A stretch of DNA of 64,000 nucleotides from Agrobacterium larrymoorei (GTDB lineage Bacteria; Pseudomonadota; Alphaproteobacteria; Rhizobiales; Rhizobiaceae). Below the pieces are notes generated by a model. That model ran no database searches. It was not told the DNA's origin and saw only the letters and a program-made list of their open reading frames with translations. Numbering within the stretch: position 1 is the first letter of the stretch; every line of letters begins with the position of its first letter. The stretch spans positions 448,001-512,000 of the forward strand of contig NZ_CP039691.1 in NCBI RefSeq assembly GCF_005145045.1. Direction: 5' to 3'. Position numbers and translations under genes: made by a program. Shown one piece after another: positions 7,644 to 15,972 of the stretch.

Positions 7644-9077
7644 TTACCCCTGCTGGCCGGTGGTGGTGATGGCGCGGGTCAAGGTACTGTTGACCAGATT
7701 CTCCACCTGTATGCGCGCGTCCAGAGACTTCTTATAGTCAGCGGAGGCGGTCTTTGCGGGCTCTGGCAGGCCATCCCATTCCAAAGCGGCGCCCTTGAGG
7801 TCGCCATTGCGAAGCTTGTCTTCCATGCGGGCAATCTTCGCTTCTGCGCCTTCGCCCTCTACATTACCGACAGGGCGCACCTTGACCAGCGACATGGCGC
7901 TTTCGGCAAGGCGATCCACGATGCTCTGGTTGGGGTCGGACTGCCGAAGCGAATCCAGCATGGCGTTTGCCACATCCGGGAAGTTGCGGGTCAGTTCCGC
8001 GCGCGAGGGAACACCGGTATTGGCAAACGGGCGAAGGGACTGGATGGAGGGATCATCGGGCGTTACGCGTGACAGCGTATCGAGCTCGGTCAGGAACGGA
8101 CCGCCGCGATCAATGGCGGCTTTCAGCCCTGCGGAAGCGATAGCGCGTGCAACTTCTATATCATCACGCGGCTCGTTGATCTTGGTCTCCGCGTCGGTGA
8201 GGCGGCGCGTCAATTCCGCCGTCTTCTCATCCTGTGCGGAGCGCTCGGATTGAAGAGCGGCAACCGTGCTTTCAAGCTGCGTCACTTTTCCGGAAAGATC
8301 GCCGCTGGAGGACGTGGAGCTTTCCAGCGTCGCGATGCGCTGCTCGAGCGCAGACGTATCGCCAGCTGCTTGCGGCGCGCTGGCTACCTGTTGCTGCAGA
8401 TTGGCGACCTGCGATTTCAAAGCATTCAGTTCATCCGAAGAGCCGCCGCCGGATGAGAAGGGCGGCAGATATCCTGCATATTGCATGCTTCCGGCTGCAA
8501 GAAGCGCAATCAGGCCGCCAGCGGTGCCAGCGGCGATCAGACCGGAATTACCGGCGTTCTTCTTTTCATTGGACGTCGCACTGCTTGCGCTGGCGCTTGC
8601 GGAACTTCGCGCAGAAGACGGAGGTACCGAAGTTTGCGCCTTGGGCGGTTCGGTTTTGAGCGGATCGCTTTTTGGAATGTCGGTTTTCGGTGCAGCGCTC
8701 TTTAGCGGGTCAGCCGTATTCTCAGTGGAGGCAGGCTTTGGCGGAACGGTGGCGGAGAGCTTTTCAGGGCCGGATGATGCCGCTGCCGTTGCTGTGGGCT
8801 TAACGTCTTCCGTCGTGCTCACATTGGGTTCCGGTTCGATTGGTGGCTTGACCGGCTGGTCCCAGATCGGCTTCGGCGTCTCGTCCTTCTTCGCGGTGTC
8901 TTTGATCGGGTCAGCAGCTAAGTCCGGCTTTGCATCGACTGGAGAGGTTTTCGCGGGAGCATCGGCTGCCGTCGGCTCGCCTCCCTTGCTGACATCCGTC
9001 ACGTCTTTGGCGTCCAGGTCTATCGTGACCGGCTCGGCTTTGGACTTGGAGTGGCGTGGCGGCTTTCCCGATACCAT
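7644..9077 (-). CDS. Alphaproteobacterial Mic60 (mitofilin family) membrane protein
   Basis: A 477-residue protein with the Mic60 layout: a long disordered N-terminal part rich in Pro, Thr, Lys and Asp (residues 1-170), one transmembrane helix (NSGLIAAGTAGGLIALLAAGS, about 180-200), a coiled coil (about 215-305, DELNALKSQVANLQQQVA onward), and a C-terminal mitofilin signature (GDLKGAALEWDGLPEPAK...YKKSLDARIQVENLVNSTL). Mic60 shapes cristae junctions in mitochondria, and alphaproteobacterial homologues bend intracytoplasmic or inner membranes and contact outer-membrane Omp85 proteins; they are known to sit beside heme genes, as here. The ATG at 9077 is preferred to the upstream one (9161) because GAGG lies 8 nt ahead of it. 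Confidence 0.88.
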   Translation of the reverse strand: MVSGKPPRHSKSKAEPVTIDLDAKDVTDVSKGGEPTAADAPAKTSPVDAKPDLAADPIKDTAKKDETPKPIWDQPVKPPIEPEPNVSTTEDVKPTATAAASSGPEKLSATVPPKPASTENTADPLKSAAPKTDIPKSDPLKTEPPKAQTSVPPSSARSSASASASSATSNEKKNAGNSGLIAAGTAGGLIALLAAGSMQYAGYLPPFSSGGGSSDELNALKSQVANLQQQVASAPQAAGDTSALEQRIATLESSTSSSGDLSGKVTQLESTVAALQSERSAQDEKTAELTRRLTDAETKINEPRDDIEVARAIASAGLKAAIDRGGPFLTELDTLSRVTPDDPSIQSLRPFANTGVPSRAELTRNFPDVANAMLDSLRQSDPNQSIVDRLAESAMSLVKVRPVGNVEGEGAEAKIARMEDKLRNGDLKGAALEWDGLPEPAKTASADYKKSLDARIQVENLVNSTLTRAITTTGQQG

Positions 9078-9210
9078 GACAACCTCATTCTGCCTTACAT
9101 GTTGCTCGCGTCGCGGTGGCAACATACCTCTTGCCCTGCATAAGACATGGAGTGTCGCCACGAACTAAACCTAGTCAGTGATGGTGGCAAAGGAAAGAGG
9201 CGAGACGGAA

Positions 9211-9936
9211 TTAGGTTCCCGCAAGACGGTCCAGAAGTTCGAACATTGCTGCTTCGCTCGGCACCGAGCTGGCGACGGCTTTCTCATGAAACCGTTCGGG
9301 CACGGCGGAGAGAACCTTTTCGCTCATGCAGATGAATGCGCTGTGGTGGAGAAAATTGTCGAGAGTCATCGCATTTGTAAGGTCGAAGAAGATTCGCGCT
9401 GTCTCTCTGGAATAAAGCAAAACCGCATCGGCTGGTTCTTGCAAAACGGCTTCAACGGCGTCCCTTTTCCATGGCACCGCCTGCATTTCGTAGATTTCGG
9501 CAATCTTCATTTCGATATCTATAGACGCCAAGGTTTCCTCGAACCCGCCTTCGCGCGGCCTTCCCGCCAGATAAAGCACTGGTCCTTCCAGCTTCGCTTT
9601 CTCTATGAGCTTCGCAAGGGCACGCCCGTCACCTTCGCCGGTGAGGATGTTTTGGAAGCCCATGTCGTTGGCGACGGATGCGGTTGCTGCACCGACGGCA
9701 AACAATGGGCGTGGAAATTGATCGGCGAGATCGAGGTCGAATGTCTGCAAGGCGCGCAAGGCCTCGGCACTGGTCACAGCCAGCGCTGCCGGTGGCCGTT
9801 GGAATGCGTCCCTTACAGCTTCGCGATGATAGACGGGGTAGGTGAGCGGCAGCATAACCGGATCATATCCGCGCTGGCGCAAATGCGCCGCCGTCTTTTT
9901 CCCCGAACGTTCAGGGCGGGTGACGACGACGCGCAT
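9211..9936 (-). CDS. hemD: Uroporphyrinogen-III synthase
   Basis: A 241-residue cytosolic enzyme that closes and flips ring D of hydroxymethylbilane to give uroporphyrinogen III. HemD is weakly conserved, but the features are right: the MRVVVTRPERSG start with the first domain strand, VTSAEALRAL, PLFAVGAATASVANDMGF, VLYLAGRPREGGFEETL, VPWKRDAV and DAVLLYSRETARIFFDL. It begins 2 bp after the hemC stop and is followed by mic60 after 133 bp. Context (hemC upstream) makes the assignment firm. Confidence 0.93.
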   Translation of the reverse strand: MRVVVTRPERSGKKTAAHLRQRGYDPVMLPLTYPVYHREAVRDAFQRPPAALAVTSAEALRALQTFDLDLADQFPRPLFAVGAATASVANDMGFQNILTGEGDGRALAKLIEKAKLEGPVLYLAGRPREGGFEETLASIDIEMKIAEIYEMQAVPWKRDAVEAVLQEPADAVLLYSRETARIFFDLTNAMTLDNFLHHSAFICMSEKVLSAVPERFHEKAVASSVPSEAAMFELLDRLAGT

Positions 9937-9938
9937 GG

Positions 9939-10868
9939 TCAGGTCCAGCTTTCAAAGAAACCGGGGCCCGCAGCGGCGCGGACTTTTTCGCCAGCCTTGC
10001 GTCCGAATGTGTCCGCCTCGGACCGTTTGCCCGAAACCTCCACGCCGTGTTCTATCTGACCATCAGGTGTCAGGATAAGGCCGTGAAAATAAAGCTCATC
10101 ACCTTCGCAGGTCGCATATCCCGCAATCGGTGTGCGGCATGAACCATCAAGTGCTGCGAGAAACGCGCGTTCGCAGGAAACGGCATCATAGGTCGGCACG
10201 TCATTGATGGCGGAGAGGAGATCGTGGACGCGCTCGTCTCCGATACGACATTCTATGCCGATTGCGCCTTGCGCCGGTGCGGGCGGAAATTCGGTCGGGT
10301 CCAGAAGCTCGGTCGGCACATCTTCCTTGCTCAGCCGCTTCAATCCGGCGAATGCGAGCAGCGTCGCATCGGCCTGGCCTTCTTCCAGCTTGCGCAGGCG
10401 CGTATCGACCAGCCCGCGGAAAATGATGACGTTGATATCTGGACGCAGGCGGCGGATCAGGGCCTGACGGCGCAGAGAGGCGGAGCCGACCGTTGCGCCA
10501 TGCGGGAGTTCAATGAGGCGCGGCGCGGCTCTGCCAATGAAGGCATCGCGCACATCTTCGCGGGGAAGAAAAGCGGAAAGCTGCAGGCCTTCCGGTAGCT
10601 TCGTTGCCATATCCTTGGAAGAGTGAACGGCAAAATCGAGGTCGCCTGAAAGAAGCTGGGCTTCCAGCTCTTCCGTGAACAGGCCTTTCCCGCCGATCTC
10701 GGACAGTGGGCGGTCCGTCATGCGGTCGCCTTTGGTGGAAAGCGGCACGATTTCGAACATCTCCGGCGGCAAGCCATGCGCTGCCACCAGCCGGTCGCGC
10801 GTTTCGAATGCCTGCGCCAGCGCCAAAGGGCTGCCGCGCGTGCCGATTCGGAAAGGTTTTGTTTGCAT
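9939..10868 (-). CDS. hemC: Hydroxymethylbilane synthase (porphobilinogen deaminase)
   Basis: A 309-residue enzyme that joins four porphobilinogen units into hydroxymethylbilane. C244 in [13 protein letters not shown] is the attachment point of the dipyrromethane cofactor. Also present are the start [13 protein letters not shown], the catalytic D86 in [12 protein letters not shown], and the arginines of [17 protein letters not shown] that hold the growing chain. Length is normal. It heads the minus-strand hemC-hemD-mic60-hemY-terB cluster and is divergent from tsaD with only 72 bp between the start codons, an arrangement common in alphaproteobacteria. Confidence 0.97.
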   Translation of the reverse strand: MQTKPFRIGTRGSPLALAQAFETRDRLVAAHGLPPEMFEIVPLSTKGDRMTDRPLSEIGGKGLFTEELEAQLLSGDLDFAVHSSKDMATKLPEGLQLSAFLPREDVRDAFIGRAAPRLIELPHGATVGSASLRRQALIRRLRPDINVIIFRGLVDTRLRKLEEGQADATLLAFAGLKRLSKEDVPTELLDPTEFPPAPAQGAIGIECRIGDERVHDLLSAINDVPTYDAVSCERAFLAALDGSCRTPIAGYATCEGDELYFHGLILTPDGQIEHGVEVSGKRSEADTFGRKAGEKVRAAAGPGFFESWT

Positions 10869-10940
10869 CCGTATCTATCCGTTGTTACCGGAGGTGTTCG
10901 TACCTAAGTTTCAAAAGCACCGCAATCAACGAACCCGCTG

Positions 10941-12038
10941 ATGACCTCCTTTCTTCGTATTCTCGGCATCGAGACCAGTTGTGACGAAACCGCTGCATCC
11001 ATTGTGATCAGGCGTGCTGACGGCCGTGGCGAGATCGTCTCCGACGTCGTTTTGTCGCAGCTGGAAGAGCATAGCGCCTATGGCGGTGTCGTGCCGGAAA
11101 TCGCTGCCCGTGCCCATGTCGAGGCGCTCGATACGCTGATCGATGAGGCGCTGGCGGAAGCTGGCGTGACGCTGAAGGACATCGACGCAGTTGCCGCGAC
11201 GTCGGGTCCCGGCCTGATCGGCGGGCTGATCGTCGGTCTGATGACGGGCAAGGCGATTGCCAGGGCGGCGAACAAGCCGCTCTATGCCATCAACCACCTT
11301 GAAGGCCACGCGCTGACGGCACGGCTGACGGACGGTCTTTCTTTCCCTTATCTCATGCTGCTCGTCTCCGGCGGCCATACGCAGCTGATCCTCGTTCGTG
11401 GCGTTGGCCAGTACGAGCGCTGGGGAACGACGATTGACGATGCGCTGGGCGAAGCATTCGACAAGACAGCAAAGCTGCTTGGTCTTCCCTATCCTGGCGG
11501 CCCAGCGGTGGAAAAGGCTGCTGCGAACGGCAATCCGGATCGCTTTCCCCTGCCGCGCCCCATGGTGGGTGAGGCGAGGCTCGACTTCTCCTTTTCCGGT
11601 CTTAAGACCGCCGTCCGGCAAGCGGCGACCGCCATCGCGCCGCTATCTGAACAGGATATTTCCGACATTTGCGCCTCCTTCCAGAAGGCGGTTTCCCGCA
11701 CGCTGAGGGATCGCATCGGGCGCGGGCTTCAGCGCTTTACCGAGACTTTCCCGAATGTGGAGGGCGGGTCAGCGCTCGTCGTTGCCGGTGGGGTGGCGGC
11801 CAATCAGGAAATCCGCCGCACGCTTCAGGACCTTTGCGACAAGCACAAATTCCGCTTCATCGCCCCGCCGCTCAAGCTCTGCACCGACAATGCGGCGATG
11901 ATTGCATGGGCGGGGCTAGAGCGCATGGCGGAGGGCATGGAGCCCGATAGTCTCGATACGCAGCCGCGTTCGCGCTGGCCGCTCGATGCGCAGGCGCAGA
12001 CATTGATCGGCTTCGGCAAGCGGGGAGCGAAGGCATGA
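10941..12038 (+). CDS. tsaD: tRNA N6-adenosine threonylcarbamoyltransferase TsaD
   Basis: A 365-residue enzyme that transfers the threonylcarbamoyl group to A37 of ANN-decoding tRNAs together with TsaB and TsaE. The start [16 protein letters not shown] is the ASKHA phosphate-binding loop. The metal-binding H119 and H123 sit in INHLEGH, and SGGHTQL and the [23 protein letters not shown] block are intact. The C-terminal part has [14 protein letters not shown] and [12 protein letters not shown]. Its last codons overlap the gpsA start (ATGA-type 4-nt overlap), so the two are co-translated. Confidence 0.97.
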   Translation: MTSFLRILGIETSCDETAASIVIRRADGRGEIVSDVVLSQLEEHSAYGGVVPEIAARAHVEALDTLIDEALAEAGVTLKDIDAVAATSGPGLIGGLIVGLMTGKAIARAANKPLYAINHLEGHALTARLTDGLSFPYLMLLVSGGHTQLILVRGVGQYERWGTTIDDALGEAFDKTAKLLGLPYPGGPAVEKAAANGNPDRFPLPRPMVGEARLDFSFSGLKTAVRQAATAIAPLSEQDISDICASFQKAVSRTLRDRIGRGLQRFTETFPNVEGGSALVVAGGVAANQEIRRTLQDLCDKHKFRFIAPPLKLCTDNAAMIAWAGLERMAEGMEPDSLDTQPRSRWPLDAQAQTLIGFGKRGAKA

Positions 12039-13024
12039 GCACGCGCGAAAACGTTGTCGTCATCGGTGCCGGTGCGTTTGGAACGGCGATTGCGGTTGTC
12101 GTCGCGCTGGAAAATCGCCACGATGTGACATTGCTCGGGCGCGATCCTGCGCTGATCGCGGATTTGCAGGCGGATGGCGTGCATGATGCTGCGCTTCCCG
12201 GCATCGAGCTGCCCGATACGCTGAAATATTCCGCCGACCCTGAGATCCTGCAAAATGCGGGCATCGTCCTTTTCGCCATGCCTTCGCAGGCTCAAGCAGA
12301 TGCGGCGCGTCACTACGGTCCTTATCTGGCTAAGGATGCCGTAATCGTCACTTGCGCCAAGGGCATCGACCGGTCGTCGGGGCAGCTGCTGACGGATGTT
12401 CTTGAAAAAGAACTGCCGCATCATGCGGTTGGCGTTCTCTCCGGTCCCGGTTTCGCCTCGGATATCGCCAAGGGGCTTCCGACCGCCATGGCCATTGCTG
12501 CTCGCGATTCTGGAATTGCGGAGCGGCTGGCGCAGACGATTTCCGGCCAGACATTCAGGCTCTATGCTTCGACGGACCGTATCGGCGTTCAACTCGGCGG
12601 AGCCTTGAAAAACGTGCTGGCCATCGCGGCGGGTATAGTCGAAGGCGCGGGGCTTGGAGATTCCGCCCGGGCCGCCCTCATTTCGCGCGGGCTTGCGGAA
12701 ATGTCCCGGCTCGTTGTCGCCATGGGTGGCATGGCGGATACGGTGCGCGGGCTTTCGGGTCTTGGCGATCTCGTCCTTACCGCGACGAGCCATCAGTCGC
12801 GCAATCTGCGCTTCGGCATTTCGCTTGGGCAGGGGGGCAATCCCGGTGCCTTTCATGGCGGGCTGGTGGAAGGCGCCTATGCGGCCTCCGTCGCATCCCG
12901 TCTGGCGGCGGAGAGGGGCATCGAGATGCCGGTTACGGATGCTGTCGCGGCCATCATCGACGGGCGTCTGGATATTCGCACCGCCATGCAACAATTGATG
13001 ACACGGCCCATCACCACCGAATAG
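12035..13024 (+). CDS. gpsA: Glycerol-3-phosphate dehydrogenase [NAD(P)+]
   Basis: A 329-residue enzyme that reduces dihydroxyacetone phosphate to sn-glycerol 3-phosphate for phospholipid synthesis. The dinucleotide-binding loop GAGAFG is at residues 11-16. Other landmarks are [19 protein letters not shown], the [18 protein letters not shown] motif, the catalytic lysine of [17 protein letters not shown], and [19 protein letters not shown]. It overlaps tsaD by 4 nt and is followed by the YciI-like and EVE genes at short distances, so all four probably form one transcript. Confidence 0.96.
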   Translation: MSTRENVVVIGAGAFGTAIAVVVALENRHDVTLLGRDPALIADLQADGVHDAALPGIELPDTLKYSADPEILQNAGIVLFAMPSQAQADAARHYGPYLAKDAVIVTCAKGIDRSSGQLLTDVLEKELPHHAVGVLSGPGFASDIAKGLPTAMAIAARDSGIAERLAQTISGQTFRLYASTDRIGVQLGGALKNVLAIAAGIVEGAGLGDSARAALISRGLAEMSRLVVAMGGMADTVRGLSGLGDLVLTATSHQSRNLRFGISLGQGGNPGAFHGGLVEGAYAASVASRLAAERGIEMPVTDAVAAIIDGRLDIRTAMQQLMTRPITTE

Positions 13025-13049
13025 TGGATGGACACAAGAGGAGACGAAA

Positions 13050-13343
13050 ATGCTGTTTGCCTTCATCTGCAAGGATAAGCCCGGCCATTTGAACGTGCGT
13101 ATGTACACGCGCCCAGCCCATCTGGAGCATCTCAATAAGCTCAATGCCGAGGGCACGCTGAAGATCGCCGGTCCTTTTCTGGATGCGGATGGCAAGCCGA
13201 ATGGCAGCCTCGTCATTGTCGAAGCCGCTGATATCGATGCGGCGCGCGCTTTGGCGGATGCCGATCCTTACGCCAAGGCTGGCCTGTTCGAGAGCGTGGA
13301 TGTGAAGCCTTATAATTGGGTTTTCAACAATCCGGGAGCATGA
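13050..13343 (+). CDS. YciI-like protein
   Basis: A 97-residue protein of the YciI/YCII fold: MLFAFICKDKPG start, RPAHLEHLNKLNAEGTLKIAGPFLDADGKPNGSLVIVEAADIDAARALADADPYAKAGLF. The His of RPAHLEHL and the Asp of ADADPYAKAGLF are the conserved pocket residues. Related proteins are small dimeric enzymes or dehalogenase-like proteins with poorly known substrates. A strong GAGGAGA ribosome binding site precedes the ATG. The stop codon lies 5 nt before the EVE gene start. Confidence 0.88.
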   Translation: MLFAFICKDKPGHLNVRMYTRPAHLEHLNKLNAEGTLKIAGPFLDADGKPNGSLVIVEAADIDAARALADADPYAKAGLFESVDVKPYNWVFNNPGA

Positions 13344-13348
13344 AGAGC

Positions 13349-13792
13349 ATGGCGAATTATTGGCTTTTCAAATCCGAACCCGACACATGGTCCTGGGAAC
13401 AGCAGAAGGCCAAGGGCCAAGCTGGCGAGGAATGGACCGGCGTGCGCAACTATCAGGCCCGCAACAATATGCGCGCCATGAAGCTTGGTGATAAAGGTTT
13501 CTTCTATCATTCCAACGAAGGTCTCGAAGTCGTCGGCATCGTGGAAGTCTGCGAATTGTCGAAACCGGATTCATCTGCCGAGGGCGATGCGCGCTGGGAC
13601 TGCGTGCATATTAAGGCCGTCTGCGATGTGCCGAAGCCGGTATCTCTGAAAGCGGTCAAGGCCAATCCGAACCTTTCCGAAATGTCGCTCGTCACCTCCA
13701 TGCGCCTTTCCGTGCAGCCGGTGACCGAAGAGGAATATTTCGAGGTCTGCCGGATGGCAGAGCTCAAAGATCCGCCACGCTCGTCCGACTAA
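13349..13792 (+). CDS. EVE domain-containing protein
   Basis: A 147-residue protein consisting of one EVE domain (PUA/YTH-like fold): ANYWLFKSEPDTWSWEQQ, EWTGVRNYQARNNMRAMKLGDKGFFYHSNEGLEVVGIVEV and the DARWDCVHIKAV stretch are diagnostic. EVE domains bind modified bases in DNA or RNA (5-methylcytosine-type readers) and are often found in restriction-like defence systems, but this free-standing housekeeping form sits in the tsaD operon of many Rhizobiales and its ligand is unknown. The ATG at 13349 gives the usual family N-terminus; an in-frame ATG at 13340 overlaps the YciI stop and is the alternative. Confidence 0.88.
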   Translation: MANYWLFKSEPDTWSWEQQKAKGQAGEEWTGVRNYQARNNMRAMKLGDKGFFYHSNEGLEVVGIVEVCELSKPDSSAEGDARWDCVHIKAVCDVPKPVSLKAVKANPNLSEMSLVTSMRLSVQPVTEEEYFEVCRMAELKDPPRSSD

Positions 13793-13852
13793 TATCGCTA
13801 CCTTTCGGGCTTGATTGCAACAGCCTCTACACGTCAACTCGAAAGGCTCTTC

Positions 13853-14497
13853 TTGAAAACCGATCCCGAAGAATTCATCCGCTCCAATACAAGCGTCATG
13901 TCGCCGCCGCATGTGCCGGAAATCCGGCTGCATCTGGCAAGCGAAGCACATGAACTGTGGCTGAAGACGGAAGAGGAACTGGAGGAGATCGGCTTGCCGC
14001 CGCCTTTCTGGGCCTTTGCATGGGCAGGCGGGCAGGGGCTTGCGCGCTATATTCTCGATCATCCTGACGAGGTGGCGGGCAAGCGCGTGGTCGATTTTGC
14101 CAGTGGGTCAGGGCTCGTCGCAATTGCAGCCTCCATGACCGGTGCTACCGAGGTTCTGGCAGTGGATATCGACCCTTGGGCGAAAAGCGCTATTCTCATG
14201 AATGCCGCGATCAACGGCGTCCAGCTCAAGGCCTCTTCTGCAAATATTATCGGCGAAGAGATTGCTGCCGATGTGCTGCTGGCCGGTGACGTGTTTTACG
14301 ATCGGGATTTCGCCGGGGCACTACTTCCCTGGCTTTCTTCGCTTGCCTCCAAGGGCATCCGCGTTCTGGTCGGAGACCCCGGGCGGGCCTATTTGCCTAA
14401 AGCGCAGCTTGAAGCCTGTGCCACCTACCAAGTCCCTGTTACGCGGGCGCTGGAAGACAGTGATGTCAAGAAAACGACCGTCTGGCGTTTTACGTGA
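13853..14497 (+). CDS. Protein lysine methyltransferase, METTL20/ETFB-KMT-like
   Basis: A 214-residue class I SAM-dependent methyltransferase. Motif I is VVDFASGSGLVAIAAS (about residues 78-93), the acidic loop 2 is VLAVDIDPWAKSAILMNA, post-I/motif II is VLLAGDVFYD, and the late signature VGDPGRAYLP marks the METTL20 group. The A. tumefaciens homologue of METTL20 has been shown to methylate ribosomal protein L7/L12 and the ETF beta subunit, so I infer the same here. No ATG is well placed: the chosen start is TTG at 13853, with AAAGG 7 nt upstream; another TTG lies at 13811. It runs into the convergent secreted-protein gene. Confidence 0.8.
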   Translation: MKTDPEEFIRSNTSVMSPPHVPEIRLHLASEAHELWLKTEEELEEIGLPPPFWAFAWAGGQGLARYILDHPDEVAGKRVVDFASGSGLVAIAASMTGATEVLAVDIDPWAKSAILMNAAINGVQLKASSANIIGEEIAADVLLAGDVFYDRDFAGALLPWLSSLASKGIRVLVGDPGRAYLPKAQLEACATYQVPVTRALEDSDVKKTTVWRFT

Positions 14498-14509
14498 GCG
14501 AAACGCAGA

Positions 14510-14878
14510 TCACGGTCTGATCACGCTAACGCCTGCCTCGTAAGAACAACTGGCGTCGGCACTGCGCTCATTCACGTGAATGATGCGAGGTCCAACTGCG
14601 TCGATCCGCCCCGGCACGGGAAGGTATGCGCCACCACCGTCGGCAGAAAAGTAAATTCCGTTTCGCTTGAAGCGTACCGCGGAAATTCCCCCTGCATAGG
14701 TTCCAATCCGGCTCACATAAGAGGACAGGCCATCGCCGCCAACGACCGATTGTTTCGCTTGCCAATGGGGACGCTGTCCATAAGAATGGCTGTGATAGTC
14801 ACCCGCTTTCGCCGGAATAAAGCCGGAACAAACCGCAGCGAAGACGGTTGTTACGGACAAAAGAACGCGCTTCAACAT
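14510..14878 (-). CDS. Small secreted protein of unknown function
   Basis: A 122-residue protein with a clear Sec signal peptide (MLKRVLLSVTTVFAAVCSGFIPAKAG, cleavage after AKA at about residue 25). The mature part is Gly-, Ser- and Tyr-rich, with a His-rich start (DYHSHSYGQRPHW) and two cysteines or fewer; no family is recognised. A likely periplasmic or exported protein. The palindrome shared with the mdh operon lies 51-74 bp upstream of this start codon, between it and the divergent sdhC, so either gene could be its target. Confidence 0.7.
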   Translation of the reverse strand: MLKRVLLSVTTVFAAVCSGFIPAKAGDYHSHSYGQRPHWQAKQSVVGGDGLSSYVSRIGTYAGGISAVRFKRNGIYFSADGGGAYLPVPGRIDAVGPRIIHVNERSADASCSYEAGVSVIRP

Positions 14879-14928
14879 GAGTTTCTCCCTCTGGATTTTG
14901 TCGCTAGGCGTGAAAATCAGTGCGTCGA

Positions 14929-14952
14929 ATTTCTTACGCTTACGTAAGAAAT
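14929..14952. promoter_or_regulatory. Long inverted repeat upstream of sdhCDAB (putative operator)
   Basis: A 24-nt palindrome with arms ATTTCTTACG and CGTAAGAAAT around the spacer CTTA. The same motif (arms TCTTACG and CGTAAGA around TTTA) lies upstream of mdh at 20955-20972, and the flanks are also similar. It is 228 bp before the sdhC start and 51 bp before the divergent secreted-protein gene. I infer a transcription-factor site; the factor is unknown. Confidence 0.6.
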
Positions 14953-15180
14953 TAATCCTTTTCTTGATTGGAAACGCTTGCTATTTTATTTTCGATCCAA
15001 AAAATCACGCAGAAATTTCAAAACACAATCGATTAAATTCAAAACGGCTGCCGATTGTGCTTGTCGTGATGCGCTCGTGCGATTAAAGGTCGCGGTTGGT
15101 GCAATGCACATTCTTTCGTCATGTGCGTTGTTTTGGGGGCGCCGGCTTCAGGTCGCGCCAGGAAACGCCGTGAGGTTCAT
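14953..15180. other. AT-rich leader and promoter region of sdhC
   Basis: Together with the palindrome just before it, this makes about 300 bp without a gene. It is notably AT-rich (14950-15050) compared with the coding DNA around it, as expected for a promoter region. I cannot place a convincing -35/-10 pair. The frame of sdhC stays open back to 15121 but this extension is not part of the protein. Confidence 0.5.
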
Positions 15181-15573
15181 ATGGCGAATACGACAAATAA
15201 TCGGCCGCTGTCGCCGCATCTTCAAATCTACAAGCCGATTCCGACCATGGTGGCATCGATCATCCATCGCGTCACGGGTGGTGCCCTGTATTTCGGCACG
15301 CTTCTGGTCGCCTGGTGGCTGATCGCAACGGCGTCCGGCGTCGATGCTTATGCATGGGTCCAGTGGGCCATGGGTACGCTCATCGGCAAGCTCATCCTCG
15401 TCGGCTACACCTGGGCACTGGTTCACCACATGCTCGGCGGCCTGCGTCACTTCATGTGGGATCTCGGACACGGCTTCGAGAAGCATTTTACCACAAAGCT
15501 CGCCAAGGCATCCTTCGTCGTTTCGATCTGTCTGACCGCGCTGATCTGGGTTGTCGCCCTGATCGTGCGCTGA
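15181..15573 (+). CDS. sdhC: Succinate dehydrogenase cytochrome b556 subunit
   Basis: A 130-residue membrane anchor with three transmembrane helices. RPLSPHLQIYKPIPTMVASIIHRVTGGAL is the SdhC signature (Ser and Arg of the quinone site), and the heme b ligand is in the LVHHMLGGLRHFMWDLGHG segment (about residues 80-98). The frame is open from 15121, but the ATG at 15181 gives the family start MANTTNNRPLSPHLQ and has GAGG ahead of it. First gene of sdhCDA-vapD-sdhB. Confidence 0.96.
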   Translation: MANTTNNRPLSPHLQIYKPIPTMVASIIHRVTGGALYFGTLLVAWWLIATASGVDAYAWVQWAMGTLIGKLILVGYTWALVHHMLGGLRHFMWDLGHGFEKHFTTKLAKASFVVSICLTALIWVVALIVR

Positions 15574-15585
15574 GGAGATATTATC

Positions 15586-15966
15586 ATGGATATGCGTACA
15601 CCTCTCGGCAAGGTTCGCGGTCTCGGCTCCGCCAAGGAAGGTACGGAACATTTCTGGCGCCAGCGGCTGACAGCCGTCGCCAATGTTCCGCTTCTGATCT
15701 TCTTCGTCGGCTTTCTGGTCATCTATGGCGGCGCACCTTACGAAGTTGTCGTTTCGGCCCTGTCGAACCCGCTGGTCGCAGTCATTATGGGACTGGTCGT
15801 CATCTCGGGCCTTATCCATATGAAGCTCGGAATGCAGGTCATCATCGAAGATTACGTGCATGCGGAAGTTCCGAAGCTCGTTCTTCTGATGCTCAATATC
15901 TTCTTCGCGGTGGTCGTAGGCGGTCTCTGTCTCTTCGCCGTTCTGAAAATCGCATTCGCAGGATAA
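15586..15966 (+). CDS. sdhD: Succinate dehydrogenase membrane anchor subunit
   Basis: A 126-residue protein with three transmembrane helices that, with SdhC, anchors the complex and forms the ubiquinone and heme b sites. [35 protein letters not shown] is the alphaproteobacterial and mitochondrial-like SdhD start, and the helix 2 end [19 protein letters not shown] carries the heme-side His and the conserved Asp-Tyr. It starts 12 bp after sdhC with a GAGGAGA ribosome binding site. Confidence 0.96.
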   Translation: MDMRTPLGKVRGLGSAKEGTEHFWRQRLTAVANVPLLIFFVGFLVIYGGAPYEVVVSALSNPLVAVIMGLVVISGLIHMKLGMQVIIEDYVHAEVPKLVLLMLNIFFAVVVGGLCLFAVLKIAFAG

Positions 15967-15972
15967 ACCGTC

